Shown piece after piece: positions 7,775 to 15,287 of a stretch of DNA of 35,167 bases. The notes under the pieces were generated by a model. That model saw nothing but the letters and a program-made list of their open reading frames with translations, was not told the DNA's origin and did no database searches. Position numbers and translations under genes: made by a program. How positions within the stretch are numbered: the stretch's first letter is position 1; each line of letters starts with the position of its first letter. This stretch comes from JBNKDD01 sp050288085 (GTDB lineage: Bacteria > Chloroflexota > Anaerolineae > Aggregatilineales > UBA3940). The stretch spans positions 1 through 35,167 of the forward strand of contig JBNKDD010000021.1 in NCBI GenBank assembly GCA_050288085.1, given 5' to 3'.

Positions 7775-7801
7775 TTTTAGTTGATTTTACTAAAAAATTT
7801 A
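7775..7801. promoter_or_regulatory. Operator-like site upstream of the GH130 promoter (ACTAAA type)
   Basis: TTTTAGT (7775-7781) and ACTAAAA (7789-7795) form an inverted repeat. The second copy of the 18-base direct repeat runs from 7784 to 7801 and overlaps the last codon of the regulator gene. It is 119 bp from the other copy, measured start to start, and just upstream of the -35 box. Confidence 0.55.
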
Positions 7802-8866
7802 ATTATCGAGCTCCTGTGCTTTCACCGATGCACGCCTGACCAGATAGGGACAGATAATGGTGCGGACACGGCCCGCTTCAGGGAATTCGTAGCGATTCAT
7901 TAACAACTGCGCGGCCAAACGACCCATCCCCATCATGTCAACTCGCATCGTTGTCAACGGTGGGATGACATGTTGGGCCAGCTCAATGTTATCAAAGCCA
8001 ACAATCGACAGGTCTTCCGGTACATGCCTACCGAGTTTCTGGGCGGTTCGGACAGCCTCTATCGCTACAGTATCGTTACATGCGAATAAGGCGGTAACTT
8101 CGGGCTGAGAATCGAGCAGATCCGCGACTGCCGGGGGAACTTTATCAGGATATAAATAACAATCGGCGAAATAGGGTTCGAGATTGTTGTCAGCCAATGC
8201 CTGCAAATAACCCGCGCGGCGTTCCTGGATGCTGGGGTAGGCATCATGACGACTGCCAACAATGGCGATCTGCCGGTGTCCTGCCTCAATCAGATGGATA
8301 GTGGCCTGATAGGCCCCCGCGAAATTATCCGTTACGACCGAATCAAACTGATTGTCAGCGGCATAAGCATCTACCAGTAAAACCGGCAATTTTTTAGAAT
8401 GCAGTATCTGCACGATATCGTCGTTCAGGAACATCCCGACCATCAAGACGCCATCGATCTGCTGCTCCAACAATATATGGGGGATTTCCAGCGGGTGGTT
8501 TGCCAGATCGACCGGCAGGTTGGCATACATCAGGTTGATCCGGTTATGCCTGCAAACGGCCTCAATTCCGGCCAGGACCGGCGCATAAAAGCTGTTGGTG
8601 GCGGGCAGGTCGTCTGACCGGACTTTGATGATCAGGCCGATATCCTGCGGCAGACGACGCGCTTTTGCCTGGTTAGAAGCCGTATAGATATACCCTAAAG
8701 CACGCGCCGAATCGTAGACACGCTGCCGGGTGGCATCACTGACACCGGGCTTGTTCCGCAGCACTAATGAAACGGTTGCGACCGATACGCCACTATCCTG
8801 CGCAATGTCGGCGAGGGTTGCTTTCTTTTCGCTGTTTGACAATTTTTGGTTCTTGCCTTGATTCAA
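7799..8866 (-). CDS. LacI-family transcriptional regulator
   Basis: A 355-residue DNA-binding regulator. Residues 16-60 are the LacI helix-turn-helix and hinge (ATLADIAQDSGVSVATVSLV, then VSDATRQRV and ALGYI). The rest is the periplasmic-binding-protein-like effector domain, with GVLMVGMF, TALFACNDTVAIEA, LSIVGFDNIELAQHV and PPLTTMRVDM. The assigned start is TTG at 8866, only about 16 bases from the predicted transcription start and without a clear Shine-Dalgarno. A later TTG at codon 9 is also possible, and both keep the whole DNA-binding domain. It probably senses an oligosaccharide and controls GH130, itself and perhaps the transporter operon. ACTAAA/TTTAGT palindromes at its own promoter suggest autoregulation. 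Confidence 0.92.
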   Translation of the reverse strand: MNQGKNQKLSNSEKKATLADIAQDSGVSVATVSLVLRNKPGVSDATRQRVYDSARALGYIYTASNQAKARRLPQDIGLIIKVRSDDLPATNSFYAPVLAGIEAVCRHNRINLMYANLPVDLANHPLEIPHILLEQQIDGVLMVGMFLNDDIVQILHSKKLPVLLVDAYAADNQFDSVVTDNFAGAYQATIHLIEAGHRQIAIVGSRHDAYPSIQERRAGYLQALADNNLEPYFADCYLYPDKVPPAVADLLDSQPEVTALFACNDTVAIEAVRTAQKLGRHVPEDLSIVGFDNIELAQHVIPPLTTMRVDMMGMGRLAAQLLMNRYEFPEAGRVRTIICPYLVRRASVKAQELDN

Positions 8867-8868
8867 TC

Positions 8869-8883
8869 ACTAAATATTTTAGT
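8869..8883. promoter_or_regulatory. Autoregulatory operator of the LacI gene (ACTAAA-TAT-TTTAGT)
   Basis: ACTAAATATTTTAGT has perfect 6-bp arms around three central bases. It covers the predicted transcription start and reaches to within 3 bases of the start codon, so bound repressor would block its own transcription. Its half-sites are the same as in the two sites flanking the GH130 promoter. Confidence 0.6.
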
Positions 8884-8888
8884 TCTGA

Positions 8889-8917
8889 ATGATAGGATAC
8901 CCCCCGGTTTAAGTCAA
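8889..8917 (-). promoter_or_regulatory. Sigma70-type promoter of the LacI-family gene
   Basis: The minus strand reads TTGACT (8917-8912), a 17-base spacer, then TATCAT (8894-8889). Start is expected near 8882, inside the palindrome at 8869-8883. Confidence 0.68.
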
Positions 8918-8936
8918 GAACCGCCAAAGACAGCAC

Positions 8937-8957
8937 AAAAAAGGTGGTCTTCCCGCC
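8937..8957 (-). terminator. Weak rho-independent terminator candidate after the TPR gene
   Basis: On the minus strand GGCGG, a 5-base loop and CCACC (one C-A mismatch) are followed directly by six T. The stem is short and imperfect. The position, just past the TPR stop and before the lacI promoter, fits a terminator. Confidence 0.35.
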
Positions 8958-8965
8958 CTACTTGC

Positions 8966-10474
8966 TTATTGAGGGCTTGCCGGAGGTGTAAAGGTATTGG
9001 TCTCTGAGCTATCAGGGATGCTGTTCAGCATTTCGATCAGTTCTTTGGAAAGGGTCAACCAACCGGAACGGAGCTGTGTGAAGACCGTCTGGGCCTGTTC
9101 TGCGTATTCCCAGGCCTGTTCGTATAGCTGCATCGAATAATAGAGTTCAGCCAGATTAAAGCAGATAATGGCCCGCTCGTGGATATCTGGCTCATCTTCG
9201 AAGGTTTGTAATGCCTGGAGCAAAAGAGCTTCGGCACGGTCGTAAGCACCCTGCTGCTTGAAGATCAGGGCCTGATGGTTTTTGACCATCGCCATATTTT
9301 TTTCGTCACTTAAAATATCGAACAGGCGTAGAGCCTGGGCATAGTCACCGCTGGCGCGTCCCCATTCCCCGCTGTCATCGTGCAACACGCCACGCTGCAT
9401 CAGGCATTTGGCTTGCAGGTGCGTATCCTTCAGGCTTTGAGCCAATCCGATAGCCTGCTCAACCGCCCGCATCGACTCGTCGGTTTGCCCCAGGTTTTTG
9501 TGAGCGAGAGCCAGATTAAACAGGGCTACCGCCTCGTCGCGTTCGGTGTCGTCAGGAAGCTCCTCAAGGGATCGCAGGCTGCGGCGGTAGGTCTGAATAG
9601 CCGCCTGAATTTTACCCTGCTGCAAATCAATATTCGCCAGGTTGTTTTGCGCCTGGATTTTGCCGTGTTCGTGATCTTCCCGACGATAGATGCTTCCAGC
9701 CTCCTGATAGACCTTGCGGGCCTTATCCCACTCTCCGTGAGCAAATAACCAATGCCCCAGCATCATCAGCCGCTCTCCGGTGACCAGCGGTTGGTTCTTG
9801 CGCTGTGCCATATCGATCCACTGGCGGAATCTGGCCTGGGCAGTATCGATGTCGCGGGCCGTCCGGGCGACGGCTACCGCCACCGAAGCGGCCTCTTCCA
9901 GGTCGGGGTCAAGAGTCAGTGCCGACTCAAGCGAGGCCAGGGCTAACTCGTTCAGGCCCTTTGACCAGGCCCCGTAAGCATCACTGAGCTGGCGGAATGC
10001 TTCGAAATTGGCAGGACGGGGAACGTCCCTGATCTGCTGGCGCACCTCAGCGGTGACAGGCGGATCAAGACGCTCGACCAGCGCCAGCGACAGCCGCTCG
10101 ATGAAGCGGGGGAATCCGGCCAGAGGTGTTGAAGCTTCAAGCGGTGGGCCGGATAGGTCTGTCCCTTCAATTAACAGCCGCACCCCGAACATCTTGGTAT
10201 CTTCATCCAACACGTAGTGCCCGTGGATTAATGCCCGCAGCTTGAGGGCCGTCTGGGTGGCTTGCACACCGGCCTGATCCAGGGGGAGCTTCTGCCGGGC
10301 GGTTGATAGATGCCGGTTGACATCATCGTAAGGCAGGATCGGCAGACCCGCCGCATCAAGATGGGTGATCAGCAGCTTGCAGAGCAGCGCACCCAACCAC
10401 CGGGCTTTTTCGGTTTGCTGCTTACTGAGCAGCGGCACAATCGCAACGTGATTGACTTGCATAACAGCTGTCAT
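8966..10474 (-). CDS. TPR-repeat protein, coupled to sbcC
   Basis: A 502-residue protein without signal peptide. Residues about 1-150 form an alpha/beta region, beginning with a strand (VNHVAIVPLL), that I cannot assign firmly. From about 160 onward it is made of tetratricopeptide repeats, for example NNLANIDLQQGKIQAAIQTY, ALFNLALAHKNLGQTDESM and CFNLAELYYSMQLYEQAWEY. The tail is Ser/Thr/Pro-rich. Its ATG overlaps the stop of sbcC by one base (TGATG), a classic sign of coupled translation. TPRs mediate protein contacts, so a role as partner of the SbcC ATPase is possible, but nothing in the sequence proves it. Confidence 0.85.
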   Translation of the reverse strand: MTAVMQVNHVAIVPLLSKQQTEKARWLGALLCKLLITHLDAAGLPILPYDDVNRHLSTARQKLPLDQAGVQATQTALKLRALIHGHYVLDEDTKMFGVRLLIEGTDLSGPPLEASTPLAGFPRFIERLSLALVERLDPPVTAEVRQQIRDVPRPANFEAFRQLSDAYGAWSKGLNELALASLESALTLDPDLEEAASVAVAVARTARDIDTAQARFRQWIDMAQRKNQPLVTGERLMMLGHWLFAHGEWDKARKVYQEAGSIYRREDHEHGKIQAQNNLANIDLQQGKIQAAIQTYRRSLRSLEELPDDTERDEAVALFNLALAHKNLGQTDESMRAVEQAIGLAQSLKDTHLQAKCLMQRGVLHDDSGEWGRASGDYAQALRLFDILSDEKNMAMVKNHQALIFKQQGAYDRAEALLLQALQTFEDEPDIHERAIICFNLAELYYSMQLYEQAWEYAEQAQTVFTQLRSGWLTLSKELIEMLNSIPDSSETNTFTPPASPQ

Positions 10475-13026
10475 CAGACTACCTCAATAAACGCACCCTC
10501 AGGGGTTTTGGTAATTTCTAATCGAACTGGGAAGGCTTCTTTCAGTTCTTCGATGTGGGTGATGACCAGGATCAAATCAAATTCATCCTGGATAGCGTGG
10601 ATAGCCTGTACCAGCCGCTCCCGGCCTTGATTATCTTGAGAGCCAAAGCCTTCGTCAATGATCAGGGTTCGGAGCTGCGCCCCGGCCCGGCGGGCCAATA
10701 AACGTGATAGGGCCAGCCGGATGGCAAAGTTCACACGGAAGGCCTCTCCGCCGCTGAAAGTAGCATAATCTCGCGTGGCCCGTCCATCCGATATGTTGAT
10801 GTCGAGGGTTTCTTTTGTACCCCCGGTGACTTTCTCCCGCTGGGTGTCAAAGCGAACGTGCATTTGCCCGTCGGTCATGGCGGTTAAAATCTGGTTGGCT
10901 TCCTGCTCGATCTCCGGGATAGCCATTTCGATGATCATAGCCGGGATGCCATCCTTGCCAAAAGCGAGGCGTAGTTCATGGTAAATGCCGTACTCCTCCC
11001 CATATTGATCGAGCTGCTCGACCAGTTCAATCCGGCGGGCTTCACGGCCTTGTAAGGCGTTTAATCGCTGATCTGCTGCACCTACCCGGACACGAGCATC
11101 GGCCTCTTCATCACGCAGGGTTTGTACCTCCTGCTCGATCCGGTCGAAATCGACTAACTGCTTATCCAGGTCCTTGATTTTATCGGCCAGGAGGGCACGT
11201 TTATCCTGACTTTCGGCTACCCGCCCCTCGAGAGCCATCAGTTCTTCATTGTACTTTTCGATAGAAATTTCGACCTTGGGCACTTCTTCCAGGGCATGCT
11301 CAAGCTCGGCTTTCCGCTTCTCGTATGGTTGATAGGTGTCGATGGTGGCCTGTATCTCGCGGTGAGTTGCCCCATCATATCCCAACTCGGCTAACTGCTC
11401 CTCGATCTCTTCGGCTGCTCCCTGCTCGACATGGGCATAATCTTTGTCGGCCAGTGCTGTTTCCAGGTCGGCCAGTTGGAATCTCAGTGCCTCCAATTCG
11501 GCCTGGGCGTCCTGGGTCTGGTTGGACTGTTCGGAAAGCCGGGCGAAATGATCGCGAAGCGGCGGCAGGTTACGCAGTTCTGGCTCAGCCTTCTTGAGCT
11601 CTTTGTCAAGCTCGACCAGTTCAGCCTTCAATATTTCGATCTCTTCCTGGTTCGCCCGCCAGAGATCGCCCCTTTGGTTGCCCCTGGTTTCCAGCTTTTC
11701 TAATAGATCGATGCGATGGGTATCGCTTAATTCCTGACCACACAACGGACAAACCGGTTCCGTCACCGCTTCTACATCGTCACGCTGGCGGGCCAGATTT
11801 TTCATCTCTGCTTTCAGGTTGTTATTCTGGGCATCAAGTGATGCGAGTCCTTCACGCAGGGAAGCCCGCCGCTCACGCAGTTCGTTACAATGAACATCCA
11901 GCGCCTCTAAACGGGCGATCTTTTCCTGGGCTTCCTGAAGGTTATCCGGCTCCTCTGAAGCCTCTGCCAGCCTGCTCTCAAGTTTGTTGATGCTCTTTTC
12001 TGCCTGGCGTTTCTCAGCCTCTAAATGACTCCGGGCCGAATTGACTATCCCCTGAAGTTCACTCAACCGTTCACGTAGATCGTTTTGAGCCAGCAGGTGA
12101 TCGTTGAGTTCCCGATCTCGCTGGCGGGCTTCTTGCAAGGTCAGATAGCCAGACTCGATCTCAGCCTGATCCTCAACCAATTGAAGCAGAAACTCTAGCC
12201 GCTGCTGCTGCTGTTCACGCCGTGATTGGGCTTGTTCAAGGCTTTTCTCATCCAGGGTAAGCTGGTGATCGATACCCTGATAATGAGATAGGACCGACTC
12301 CCGCTCCCGGCGTGCGCCATCCAGTTCGCGGTAGCGTTCCTCTACTTCACGCAGCTGCCCGGTCAGGGTATCCAATACCTGTTGGGTTTCGATCAGTTCG
12401 GCCTGATATTCTTCCCGGCGGCCTAAATCCTGGTCGATCTGGTCGATCTCATAGTTCAGTTGGGACTGCTGCTGCTTGATATTTTGCAAGCGCCGCTTGG
12501 CTTTGTCCTCGTAATGTTCCCATACACTGAGGCCCAATATTTCACTAAGGATCGCTTTTCGTTCACCAGGTGTTTTGTTTGTGAATTCATCAGCCCGCCC
12601 CTGAACTAAAAAAGCCGAGTTGATGAAGGTCTGGTAATCAAGGCGAAGGGTATGGTCGATCTTATTCTGGGTGGCCCGGATGGTGGGTTCGGAGATGCTG
12701 TGCCAGTCGTCACTGTGCCAGATATCGAGTGTCAGCATACTCCGGCCTGATCCCTGGGATGAGCGGTGGCGCAGCACCCGATAGAGGTTATCACCAAGCT
12801 GAAAAGTCAGGGCGACCTGCATTTCGGTCTGGCCGATGTGGATCAGTTCATCATCCCGGCGGGTACGTGCCTTTCCCCATAAGGCCCAGGTGATAGCATC
12901 CAGCAGCGAGGATTTACCTGCACCGTTAGCTCCGGCCAGGCAAGCAACATGCAAGCCCGTCAGATCAATCGGCTCCGGTTCACGATAGGCCAGGAAATTG
13001 TACAGTTCCAGTTTTACGGGGATCAT
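10474..13026 (-). CDS. sbcC: SbcC/Rad50-type SMC-like ATPase
   Basis: An 850-residue ATPase of the DNA double-strand-break repair family. The N-terminal half-ATPase has Walker A GANGAGKSS at 32-40. Two long coiled-coil arms (about 175-420 and 440-680) flank a zinc hook with CPLC at 426-429, which dimerises through a shared zinc ion. The C-terminal half carries the signature FSGGE at 757-761, Walker B LIIDE ending near residue 792, and the switch histidine near 824. SbcC normally works with the nuclease SbcD/Mre11, usually encoded next to it, but no such gene is adjacent here. The terminator at 13046-13071 separates it from the phosphofructokinase genes, and a TPR gene overlaps its end. Confidence 0.93.
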   Translation of the reverse strand: MIPVKLELYNFLAYREPEPIDLTGLHVACLAGANGAGKSSLLDAITWALWGKARTRRDDELIHIGQTEMQVALTFQLGDNLYRVLRHRSSQGSGRSMLTLDIWHSDDWHSISEPTIRATQNKIDHTLRLDYQTFINSAFLVQGRADEFTNKTPGERKAILSEILGLSVWEHYEDKAKRRLQNIKQQQSQLNYEIDQIDQDLGRREEYQAELIETQQVLDTLTGQLREVEERYRELDGARRERESVLSHYQGIDHQLTLDEKSLEQAQSRREQQQQRLEFLLQLVEDQAEIESGYLTLQEARQRDRELNDHLLAQNDLRERLSELQGIVNSARSHLEAEKRQAEKSINKLESRLAEASEEPDNLQEAQEKIARLEALDVHCNELRERRASLREGLASLDAQNNNLKAEMKNLARQRDDVEAVTEPVCPLCGQELSDTHRIDLLEKLETRGNQRGDLWRANQEEIEILKAELVELDKELKKAEPELRNLPPLRDHFARLSEQSNQTQDAQAELEALRFQLADLETALADKDYAHVEQGAAEEIEEQLAELGYDGATHREIQATIDTYQPYEKRKAELEHALEEVPKVEISIEKYNEELMALEGRVAESQDKRALLADKIKDLDKQLVDFDRIEQEVQTLRDEEADARVRVGAADQRLNALQGREARRIELVEQLDQYGEEYGIYHELRLAFGKDGIPAMIIEMAIPEIEQEANQILTAMTDGQMHVRFDTQREKVTGGTKETLDINISDGRATRDYATFSGGEAFRVNFAIRLALSRLLARRAGAQLRTLIIDEGFGSQDNQGRERLVQAIHAIQDEFDLILVITHIEELKEAFPVRLEITKTPEGAFIEVV

Positions 13027-13045
13027 AGTACCTTTTGCCTTCTAA

Positions 13046-13071
13046 GAAAAAGGCCGCCCTTTGGCGGCCTT
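13046..13071 (-). terminator. Rho-independent terminator after the PPi-type phosphofructokinase gene
   Basis: AAGGCCGCC (13050-13058) and GGCGGCCTT (13063-13071) form a 9-bp GC-rich stem with a 4-base loop. On the minus strand it is followed by TTTCTT, with a run of five T across the stem end. It lies 25 bases after the gene stop and closes the dnaE-pfk operon. Confidence 0.85.
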
Positions 13072-13096
13072 ACAGGTTTATCTATCAGTGGAGGTT

Positions 13097-14251
13097 TTAG
13101 CTCAAGAACATTGGCATACCTGCCACGTGCCGCACCTTGGGTTTATATTTGGGGATGTCGTATAACTCGCCAACATCAACCTGTTTGCGCCCCTGCATGA
13201 TCATGCTAACCGGGATATCAGTGTAAACGCCACCGCGCAAGGCGACCATCCGGCCACTCTGCCCCTTAAGCACCATATCCATCGCCATATGAGCATAGTT
13301 GAAAGCGACCATCAGGTCAAGCGAGTCGGGTGCGCCAGAACGCATCAGGTAAGCAACCTGCTGGTAGATGATATTATGGCCGGTGATCTCTTTGATCAGT
13401 TCGCCGGTGATCTGCCCGATGCCACCTAATTTGCGGTGACCGTAGGCATCCGCTTCACCTGTCTCAATGATCTCCCCATGTTCCAGACGTGCACCTTCGG
13501 AGATGGTCATCATGGCGTAATTGCTGGGATTAGCGGCTTTATCCTCCACCAGGAGTTCAGCCAGCTTCTCGTGGTCAAACGGCACTTCCGAGATAATGGC
13601 CCGGTCTACCTCGGCGAGATAAGCAGCAATCAGGGAGGTTTCCCCAGAGTTCCGCCCGAACAACTCGACCACGGCGATCCGCTCGTGGGAGCCGGTGCTG
13701 GTGCGCAGGTTGTTGATAAAATCGATGCTGCGCGTCACTGCCGTACTGAAGCCAATGCAATAGTCCGTGCCAAATACGTCGTTATCCATCGTCTTGGGGA
13801 TGCACATAATGTGTACCCCTTCCCGGTGCAGACGCTCGGCATAGCTGAGTGTATCATCGCCACCAATGGCAACAATCACATCAAGTCCCAGCTCTTCGAT
13901 AACCTTCAATGAATGCTCGGTGTAATCCTTGATCCCCTGATCCTCCGACCAATCATCATCCCGTAGGTGCTCAGGCACGACTGCGGCTTTAACCTTTCCC
14001 GGATTGGTACGTGATGTATGCAGGAATGTGCCTCCGGTACGAGCAATACGCCGAACAGTAAGTCTGTTCAGGGGGACAGCACATTGAGCATTATTTGTCT
14101 CGTCATCCAGATTATAATTCAATAAACTGGCCCAACCTCGCCGCAACCCGACCACTTCGTGACCTTCGTCAATACCACGATCAACAATGGCCTTGATACA
14201 TGGATTCAATCCGGGGACATCTCCACCACCGGTTAGAACACCTATCTTCAT
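13097..14251 (-). CDS. pfp: Pyrophosphate-type 6-phosphofructokinase
   Basis: A 384-residue enzyme of the PFKA superfamily, phosphorylating fructose 6-phosphate to fructose 1,6-bisphosphate. Two positions mark the phosphoryl donor: GGDDT at 130-134 (Asp133 in place of the glycine of ATP enzymes) and PKTMDND at 152-158 (Lys153 in place of glycine). Both are the known signature of PPi-dependent enzymes, whose reaction is reversible. Asp156 is the expected catalytic base. The start at 14251 is chosen because AGGAGG lies 9 bases upstream and the product then begins MKIGVLTGGGDVPG. A longer frame starting 39 bases further up lacks such support. It lies 50 bases after the ATP-type paralogue on the same transcript. 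Confidence 0.92.
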   Translation of the reverse strand: MKIGVLTGGGDVPGLNPCIKAIVDRGIDEGHEVVGLRRGWASLLNYNLDDETNNAQCAVPLNRLTVRRIARTGGTFLHTSRTNPGKVKAAVVPEHLRDDDWSEDQGIKDYTEHSLKVIEELGLDVIVAIGGDDTLSYAERLHREGVHIMCIPKTMDNDVFGTDYCIGFSTAVTRSIDFINNLRTSTGSHERIAVVELFGRNSGETSLIAAYLAEVDRAIISEVPFDHEKLAELLVEDKAANPSNYAMMTISEGARLEHGEIIETGEADAYGHRKLGGIGQITGELIKEITGHNIIYQQVAYLMRSGAPDSLDLMVAFNYAHMAMDMVLKGQSGRMVALRGGVYTDIPVSMIMQGRKQVDVGELYDIPKYKPKVRHVAGMPMFLS

Positions 14252-14301
14252 ACTTTCTTTCCTCCTAGTTGAATCAAAAGGACGGCTCAATTTTACCGCA
14301 A

Positions 14302-15276
14302 TCAGGCTAACATCTCATCCAGTGCGGTAAACTGCGGATTAATTGTTCGCTGCTTTCCGATCACCTCTTCCAATTTGAGGGTTACCATGTCATCCTGGTC
14401 TAAGGCAACCATGACACCGTGTTCCCCTGCTAATAATTTTTCGACAGCCGCTACCCCAAAACGGGTAGCCAACAACCGGTCAAAAGCGGTTGGACGGCCT
14501 CCTCGTTGAACGTGTCCCAAAATAGTAACCCGAACCTCAAAACCGATATCGTGCTGGTTGAGGTACTGTTCAATTTCATTACATTTGAGGTTAGCACCTT
14601 CAGCGACCAGGATCATAGCGTGCGATTTTCCCTTCAAATAGGCTTCACGCACAACTTTGTCCAGGTCTTCCAAAGAGGTTTCCTCTTCGGGGATGACAAC
14701 CAGTTCGGCCCCGGTTACCAGCCCGGCGGAGATCGCCAGATATCCGCAGCTCCGCCCCATCACCTCAACCAGGAAAACCCGTTCGTGAGATGAGGCTGTA
14801 TCCCGCAGGCGGTCGATAGCATCAAGAATGGTGTTGAGTGCCGTATCGACACCGATACAACTGGCCGATCCCCAGATGTCATTGTCAATGCTGCCAGGGA
14901 TGCCGATCACTTTGACTCCGCGTTTATGCAGAGCTAATGCACCGGTCAGGCTGCCATCTCCGCCGATCACTACCAGGGCATCGATGGCGTGTTCATTCAG
15001 GCGGCGGATCGCCTGGAGTTGATATTTCTCTTCCTTAAACTCAGGCAGGCGGGCGGTTTGTAACATAGTGCCGCCGCGTTGGATAATGCCGCTTACGTCG
15101 CGGCTGGTCATCAATTCAATATCGCCGTTAACGAGCCCTTTGTAAGCCTGGCGAATGCCATAGACTTCCAGCCCATAATGAATTCCACCGCGAACGACGG
15201 CGCGAATAGCTGCATTCATACCGGGTGAGTCGCCGCCGCTGGTCATCACTGCAATACGCTTAATTTTGTCCGTCAT
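14302..15276 (-). CDS. pfkA: ATP-dependent 6-phosphofructokinase
   Basis: A 324-residue enzyme of glycolysis, the usual bacterial PfkA length. Key motifs are SGGDSPGMNAAIR at 13-25, GGDGS at 105-109 (Gly108, typical of ATP use) and PGSIDND at 127-133 with the catalytic Asp131. LGHVQRGGRPTAFD is the C-terminal substrate-binding region. The ATG at 15276 has GAGAGG upstream and lies 11 bases after the dnaE stop. A TTG-started extension of 5 codons would overlap dnaE and is less likely. The same operon encodes a PPi-type homologue. Confidence 0.94.
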   Translation of the reverse strand: MTDKIKRIAVMTSGGDSPGMNAAIRAVVRGGIHYGLEVYGIRQAYKGLVNGDIELMTSRDVSGIIQRGGTMLQTARLPEFKEEKYQLQAIRRLNEHAIDALVVIGGDGSLTGALALHKRGVKVIGIPGSIDNDIWGSASCIGVDTALNTILDAIDRLRDTASSHERVFLVEVMGRSCGYLAISAGLVTGAELVVIPEEETSLEDLDKVVREAYLKGKSHAMILVAEGANLKCNEIEQYLNQHDIGFEVRVTILGHVQRGGRPTAFDRLLATRFGVAAVEKLLAGEHGVMVALDQDDMVTLKLEEVIGKQRTINPQFTALDEMLA

Positions 15277-15287
15277 TACGTTACCTC

